A stretch of DNA of 6,297 bases from Methylococcaceae bacterium (GTDB lineage Bacteria; Pseudomonadota; Gammaproteobacteria; Methylococcales; Methylococcaceae). Below, piece by piece: positions 1-3,735 of the stretch. How positions within the stretch are numbered: the first letter of the stretch is position 1; each line of letters opens with the position of its first letter. Under the pieces are notes generated by a model, which was not told the DNA's origin, did no database searches, and worked only from the letters and a program-made list of their open reading frames with translations. Both the position numbers and the translations under genes were made by a program. The stretch lies in contig VEPB01000133.1 in the NCBI GenBank assembly GCA_012026715.1, positions 1-6,297 on the forward strand, given 5' to 3'.

Positions 1-831
1 CTGGGCATCGAGTGCCTGCTGGCGGAGGATGCTGCCACCGCCCGTACCCTGGCCGCGCGGCTCGATCAACTCAATCGGGAACGGCGCGAGATCGAGGATC
101 AGATGAGGCTGGACGCCCAGGCCATCCTGGCCGAGATGCCGACCAATCCCGATGGCGCCGCCCGGGCCGGCTGCTGTCTGTTCGATCCCGGCTGGCACCA
201 GGGGGTGATCGGCATCCTGGCGTCCCGCATCAAGGATCGGCTGCACCGTCCGGTGATCGCGTTCGCGCCGTCCGGCGAGGGGGAGATCAAGGGCTCGGCC
301 CGTTCCATTCCAGGGGTTCACATCCGCGACGTATTGAGCGATATCGCGGTAGCCCATCCCGATCTGCTCAGCCGTTTCGGCGGCCACGCCATGGCGGCGG
401 GCCTGAGCCTCCGGCGCGAGCAGTTTCCCCGATTTGCCCAGGTGTTCGAGGCCACCGTCGCCCGCCACCTGGACGGGCTCGATCTGGATCAGGTGATTCA
501 CAGCGACGGCGAACTGGGTCAGCGGGAGCTGCGCATCGACATGGCCGAGATGCTGCAGCAGGGCGGTCCCTGGGGACAGAACTTCCCCGAGCCGCTGTTC
601 GACGGTGAATTCGAGGTGCAGCAGTGCCGCATCGTGGGCGAGCGCCATCTCAAGTGGGTGTTGCAAGCGCCGGGACAAGGGCCCATCGTGGATGCCATCT
701 GTTTCTTCGTCGACGAACCGGAGCGCTGGCTGGGCTGCCGCCGCCTCAGGTTGGCCTATCGGCTCGACGTCAACGAATTCCGCGATAACCGCAGTCTCCA
801 GCTCCGCATCGAATACATGGAAAGTCTCTGA
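1..831 (+). CDS. recJ: RecJ single-stranded-DNA-specific exonuclease, C-terminal part (5' truncated)
   Basis: RecJ is a 5'-3' single-strand DNA exonuclease acting in recombination (RecF pathway), base-excision and mismatch repair in the cytoplasm. The frame is open from the first base, so the gene starts outside the window; 276 residues are visible against about 577 in E. coli RecJ. The catalytic DHH domain is missing from view. Present in order are the end of the helical region (LNRERREIE, about 70-100), the DHHA1 domain with WHQGVIGILASR (193-228), KGSARS (289-306) and GGHAMAAG (379-402), and the C-terminal OB-fold region with PWGQNFPEPLFDG (about 568-606), IVGERHLK and LDVNEFR-NRSLQ. All match E. 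coli RecJ as I remember it. The stop TGA is at 829-831. No defect is visible in the part seen. The next gene on this strand is 314 bp away and is not prfB, which follows recJ in E. coli. Identity is very secure. Confidence 0.97.
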   Translation: MGIECLLAEDAATARTLAARLDQLNRERREIEDQMRLDAQAILAEMPTNPDGAARAGCCLFDPGWHQGVIGILASRIKDRLHRPVIAFAPSGEGEIKGSARSIPGVHIRDVLSDIAVAHPDLLSRFGGHAMAAGLSLRREQFPRFAQVFEATVARHLDGLDLDQVIHSDGELGQRELRIDMAEMLQQGGPWGQNFPEPLFDGEFEVQQCRIVGERHLKWVLQAPGQGPIVDAICFFVDEPERWLGCRRLRLAYRLDVNEFRDNRSLQLRIEYMESL

Positions 832-1060
832 CCGCCGCGCTGCGAAATCGACCGAATTCGGCTGCCGATCGCCTGGCCGGAATTTCCACAACCCTTCCAG
901 GGAGTCGGGTTGCCGATCCGCCCGCTTTCCGCATGGAACAGGCTCATCGGGCGTTGTCATAGCGCTGCTGCCTGGTGCACCGCGTGATCCGCCCTCCACC
1001 TTTCCGCTGACTTTCTTCCGCAGGGAGACACAGGGGTTTAGCCGCTGTTAAGCTCCGCCC

Positions 1061-1080
1061 GTTTGGGCTTGCTCCCAAAC
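1061..1080. terminator. Small hairpin upstream of the lipase (7-bp stem)
   Basis: GTTTGGG (1061-1067) pairs perfectly with CCCAAAC (1074-1080) around a 6-base loop. There is no T-run on either side, so it is not a classical intrinsic terminator. It lies about 65 bp before the lipase start and about 230 bp after the recJ stop. It could be a weak terminator or processing element for recJ, or a 5' leader structure of the lipase. The pairing is seen directly; the role is unknown. Confidence 0.35.
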
Positions 1081-1133
1081 CCCGCCGGGACATGCCGACG
1101 TCCTTCCCCGATGTCCCGAACCCCATTCACAGT

Positions 1134-1140
1134 GAGGAGA
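1134..1140 (+). promoter_or_regulatory. Ribosome binding site of the lipase gene
   Basis: GAGGAGA lies 5 bases before the ATG at 1146. It decides the start: an in-frame ATG 54 bases upstream at 1092 has no comparable Shine-Dalgarno, and the 18 extra residues it would add are proline-rich and unlike a lipase N-terminus. Confidence 0.8.
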
Positions 1141-1145
1141 ACGCT

Positions 1146-2159
1146 ATGAGCGATAACAACGATAACAGTCTCTCGGTCCTGACCTCTCAACTGCTGTGCG
1201 CCAGCAATGCCAGCTACGGCATCGGCTTTGCCGGCGAACCGGACTTCGTCGAGCAGCAGCCTTATTACGGGCGGATCGGCTGGATCGACGATCCGAGCCA
1301 TTTTGTCTCCGCCAGTCGCGATCACGCGTGTCTGGTGGGTACGCTGCACGACCCGGTAGCGGACGAGCCGGCCGTGGTTTTGGCGTTCCGCGGCACCCAC
1401 CCGCCGCAGGTCGACAACATCCAGGACGCGGCCAGTTTCTTCCGCGACTGGGTCAACGATGTCCGGGCCGTGCCCAAGCCGGTGCCCGGCCTCGGCGACG
1501 TCCACGAGGGCTTCTGGGATGCCGTGGATGCGCTGTGGACCCAAGCGCTTCTCGATGAGGTGGAGCGGCGCCTGCAGCAGTGCCCGTCGCGGCGCCTGCA
1601 CGTCACCGGACACAGCAAGGGCGGCGCCATGGCTTATCTGGCGGCGGCCCGGCTCCACCGGGAAGCACGACCGGTGACTGCCGTCCACACCTTTGCGGCG
1701 GCCCGCGCCGGCACCGACTCGTTTGCCGAGATTTACAACCAGGCCGGCATTCCCTCTGCGCGTTACGAGTTTGGCGACGACTTGGTGCCCCACCTGCCGC
1801 CCTCGGAACTGCTGCGGGATACCATCCATCATGAGCTGTCGGCCTTGTCTGGCGGGGGATTCAAGCTGCTGAGCGGCCTGGCCAAAACCGTCAAGGCGCA
1901 GCCGCCGGTACTCAGCGCCCTGGGCGAGGTGATCGCGGGGCTGGATCGCTTTGAATACGTGTCGGTGGGCGAGCTGCGCTATATCAACCGCCAGTTGCAC
2001 ATCCAAGGCGATTCGCCGGCGCTGGAGCGGCAGCGCTTGGTCAGCCTGTTCATCAAGCTGGTGACGCCCGGCGGTTTCGTGACCGTCGCCACCGACCACT
2101 CCATCGCCTGCGGGTCGGGTTACGGCAGGGCGCTACTGGCCAAGGGAGTCTGTGGCTAA
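1146..2159 (+). CDS. Class 3 lipase/esterase family protein (alpha/beta hydrolase)
   Basis: A 337-residue protein of the Lipase_3 (PF01764) type, expected to hydrolyse ester bonds of acylglycerols or related lipids; the substrate cannot be read from sequence. Visible landmarks are FRGTH (81-85, the usual oxyanion-side strand of this family), HEGF (120-123), the nucleophile elbow GHSKGG with Ser157, a TFAAARAG segment where the family often has TFGAPRVG, Asp212 in DDLVPHLPP, and His318 in TDHSIACG. This gives a complete Ser-Asp-His triad. The usual family elbow is GHSLGG; the Lys after Ser is a mild variant. No signal peptide, lipobox or membrane helix is present, so it is either cytoplasmic or exported by an unusual route. 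Start ATG 1146 is chosen because of its strong ribosome binding site. It is flanked by a non-coding gap on the left and by a convergent gene on the right, so it is probably monocistronic. Family assignment is secure, specificity is not. Confidence 0.92.
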   Translation: MSDNNDNSLSVLTSQLLCASNASYGIGFAGEPDFVEQQPYYGRIGWIDDPSHFVSASRDHACLVGTLHDPVADEPAVVLAFRGTHPPQVDNIQDAASFFRDWVNDVRAVPKPVPGLGDVHEGFWDAVDALWTQALLDEVERRLQQCPSRRLHVTGHSKGGAMAYLAAARLHREARPVTAVHTFAAARAGTDSFAEIYNQAGIPSARYEFGDDLVPHLPPSELLRDTIHHELSALSGGGFKLLSGLAKTVKAQPPVLSALGEVIAGLDRFEYVSVGELRYINRQLHIQGDSPALERQRLVSLFIKLVTPGGFVTVATDHSIACGSGYGRALLAKGVCG

Positions 2160-2175
2160 GGCTGGTTGCCGCTGA

Positions 2176-2202
2176 TCGTTCCCACGCGCTGCGTGGGAAC
2201 GA
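2176..2202. repeat. REP-like perfect palindrome between convergent genes
   Basis: TCGTTCCCACGC (2176-2187) pairs perfectly with GCGTGGGAACGA (2191-2202) around a GCT loop, giving a 12-bp stem. The sequence resembles a GTTCCCACGC/GCGTGGGAAC interspersed palindrome that I recall as frequent between genes in several gammaproteobacterial genomes. It lies 17 bp after the lipase stop and 84 bp from the end of the convergent solute-binding protein gene, where it could work as a bidirectional terminator or mRNA-stabilising hairpin. There is no T-run. Only one copy is in this window, so its repetitive nature is from memory, not seen. Confidence 0.75.
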
Positions 2203-2222
2203 ACCTCTCCGGCGTCACCTGA

Positions 2223-2279
2223 GGCCTGGGGGCTGACTGTGACCGCCGTCACCGCGCTGGCCGATGCCTGGCCCAGGCC
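2223..2279 (-). terminator. Inverted repeat just after the solute-binding protein stop codon
   Basis: GGCCTGGG (2223-2230) is the reverse complement of CCCAGGCC (2272-2279). The 41-base interior holds a second small hairpin, GTGAC (2239-2243) with GTCAC (2248-2252). Its right arm ends 7 bp from the stop codon of the minus-strand gene. There is no T-run, so any terminator role is inferred from position. In GC-rich DNA an 8-bp pairing at this distance could be chance. Confidence 0.3.
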
Positions 2280-2285
2280 GGTGTT

Positions 2286-3539
2286 TCACCGCTGGCGATC
2301 CAGCAGCCAGCGCCGTTTTTCCAGGATGCCATCGACCGCCTGGTCCAGCTGATCCAGCGCCGCTTTTTCGTCGAGTTCGCCGCGCACCATCCGTTCGGCC
2401 TGCCGCGCCAGCTTGGCGGCGATCCGCTCCCACTCCGGGATCTTGGGCAGCGCCGCGAGGTGGTCCAGCTGGATCCGAAACGCCTTGGCCTTGGAGTCGG
2501 CGGCCAGGAGCGGGTCGTCCCACGCCATGCGGCCCGGCGGCAGATCGCCTGACAGCCGGTAGAACCGGAGCTGCTGGGTGGGTTCGGCCAGGAAAGCCAC
2601 CAGCTTGGCGGCCGCCTCCTTGCGGGGAGATCGGACCGAGACCGCCAGCCCGGCTCCGCCCGCCAGGGAGAGTCCCGGTCCGGGACCGTCGAAGGCGGGC
2701 AGGGGTGCCGTGCTCCAGGCATCCTGCATGGACTCGGGCAAGCGGCGGCGGAACTCGCCGAGATTCCAGGGGCCGCTCAGATAGATGGCAAAGTAGCCCT
2801 CGGCGAATTCCTGGTAGAGGTTGGCGATTTGGGTTTGCGCCAGGGTGGGAGCCAGGCCGTGGCGGAACAGATTCAGGTAAAAGCCGATCGCGCCGCGGAA
2901 TGTCGGGCTACCGAAGTCGCCGTAGCGGTCGCGGTCGCGCAGCAGCTTCGCTCCCTGCTGTAGCGCCAGGATGGTCGGCAGTTCCCATTCGTTGGCCGGT
3001 GCCAGGATGGCGTAGCGATCTCCGTTTAGTCTTCGCAGCGAATCCATGGCTTCAAGCCAGCCCTGCCAGGTTCGCGGCGGCTCCGGCCAGCCGACCTGGG
3101 CCAGCAGATCGCGGCGATAGAACAGCACCCGGGTATCGGCATACCAGGGCAGGCACCAGAGCTTGCCGTCCAGTTGGTTGGCCGCCAGGATCGCCGGGAA
3201 GAAGTCCTGATGCACCGGCTCCGGCGGAAACGGTTCGAGGGCGCGTAGCGCGACGAATTCCGGAATCCAGGTGGTGCCCAGTTGGAAGACGTCCGGCAAT
3301 GCATCGCCCGCGTAGGCGGTCAAAAGTTTTTCGTGGGCGGCGCTCCATGGGATCTGCTGGACCTTGACGGTCACGCCCGGATTGCGCCTTTCGAAATCGG
3401 GGAGCAACTGGCGGACCAGTTCGCCTTCCCGACCCATGGCCCAGAACTGCAGGACCACGGGGTCGGCCCCGGCCGGCAGAATGCAGGCTGGGGCGAGCGA
3501 CAGAAAGGCGATCAGACAAAGTAGGTTGCCGGTTTTCAT
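2286..3539 (-). CDS. Family 1 extracellular solute-binding protein of an ABC transporter (sugar type)
   Basis: A 417-residue periplasmic binding protein of the MalE/UgpB-like family 1 (PF01547/PF13416), which captures a carbohydrate or related solute and delivers it to an inner-membrane ABC permease. Residues 1-25 form a Sec signal peptide (MKTGN, hydrophobic core, probable cleavage after LPAGA at Asp26). A cysteine at 19 follows LAPA, but this is not a good lipobox. The mature part starts with the typical VVLQFWAMGREGE strand, then FERRNPGVTVKVQQIPW (49-65), LPDVFQLGTTWIPEF (81-95), the characteristic LWCLPWYADTRVLFYRRDLL (127-146), PPRTWQGWLEAM and SGPWNLGEFRR (255-265). Length is normal for the family. 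Neither permease nor ATPase genes adjoin it: downstream is the convergent lipase, upstream the RTX gene. The start has no clear Shine-Dalgarno; it is chosen because it gives the signal peptide. The ligand cannot be deduced. Confidence 0.93.
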   Translation of the reverse strand: MKTGNLLCLIAFLSLAPACILPAGADPVVLQFWAMGREGELVRQLLPDFERRNPGVTVKVQQIPWSAAHEKLLTAYAGDALPDVFQLGTTWIPEFVALRALEPFPPEPVHQDFFPAILAANQLDGKLWCLPWYADTRVLFYRRDLLAQVGWPEPPRTWQGWLEAMDSLRRLNGDRYAILAPANEWELPTILALQQGAKLLRDRDRYGDFGSPTFRGAIGFYLNLFRHGLAPTLAQTQIANLYQEFAEGYFAIYLSGPWNLGEFRRRLPESMQDAWSTAPLPAFDGPGPGLSLAGGAGLAVSVRSPRKEAAAKLVAFLAEPTQQLRFYRLSGDLPPGRMAWDDPLLAADSKAKAFRIQLDHLAALPKIPEWERIAAKLARQAERMVRGELDEKAALDQLDQAVDGILEKRRWLLDRQR

Positions 3540-3554
3540 GCTGGCGCGGGTGGG

Positions 3555-3580
3555 GTTGGGTTAGCGGAGCGTAACCCAAC
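3555..3580. repeat. Palindromic repeat hairpin in the leader of the solute-binding protein gene
   Basis: GTTGGGTTA (3555-3563) pairs perfectly with TAACCCAAC (3572-3580) around an 8-base loop, GCGGAGCG. On the minus strand it lies 15 bp before the start codon at 3539, where a ribosome binding site would be expected close by. The GTTGGGTTA...TAACCCAAC pattern resembles an interspersed palindrome I recall from many bacterial genomes. Pairing is seen directly; membership of a repeat family is from memory and needs a genome-wide count. Confidence 0.65.
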
Positions 3581-3679
3581 AGGGACGGTGGCGGCAGTCC
3601 GGGATCGAGTGCTGGAAGCGACTCGCCAGGGTGATTGTGGGTAGGGGCAGCCGGCCGACGAAGGCGTCGCGCCGTGCGC

Positions 3680-3735
3680 GGGCTGAAGCTCCTTCCCGCC
3701 CGCGGAGGGCGGCGAAAATCGCCCGGATTCAGCCC
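3680..3735 (-). terminator. Inverted repeat over the RTX gene stop codon with nested hairpin
   Basis: GGGCTGAA (3680-3687) is the reverse complement of TTCAGCCC (3728-3735), whose arm includes the stop codon of the minus-strand RTX gene (3729-3731). Between them is a GC-rich hairpin, CCGCCC (3696-3701) with GGGCGG (3707-3712), that can be lengthened by three pairs (TTC 3693-3695 with GAA 3714-3716) if C3713 is bulged. A terminator for the RTX transcript is plausible, although no T-run follows the stem on the minus strand. Confidence 0.4.

Larger units (their letters stand above)
832..1145. other. Intergenic gap between recJ and the lipase gene
   Basis: This 314-bp stretch has no convincing gene: the short frames that cross it have no recognisable protein features. 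It contains a 10-bp palindrome CCGAATTCGG (852-861) of unclear meaning, a 7-bp-stem hairpin (1061-1080) and a strong Shine-Dalgarno sequence for the lipase at its right end. I looked for sigma-70 boxes and found no pair with acceptable sequence and spacing. A promoter for the lipase is expected here but cannot be placed. Confidence 0.6.

Noticed and set aside
12..608. 198-residue plus-strand frame overlapping recJ
   Set aside because: Arg/Gly/Pro-rich off-frame translation; the overlapping RecJ frame has conserved motifs along its length.
852..861. 10-bp palindrome CCGAATTCGG as an operator
   Set aside because: It is short, lies just after recJ and far from the lipase start, and no promoter boxes accompany it; chance is sufficient.
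944..1126. 60-residue minus-strand frame in the recJ-lipase gap
   Set aside because: No ribosome binding site, no protein-like composition and no recognisable motif.
1038..2099. 353-residue minus-strand open frame across the lipase
   Set aside because: Antisense shadow in high-GC DNA. The plus strand has the full lipase triad and a strong ribosome binding site; the minus translation shows no family features.
2264..3367. 367-residue plus-strand open frame across the solute-binding protein gene
   Set aside because: Its translation is dominated by Arg, Pro, Gly and Ala as expected from an off-frame of GC-rich DNA, and the opposite strand encodes a recognisable binding protein with signal peptide.
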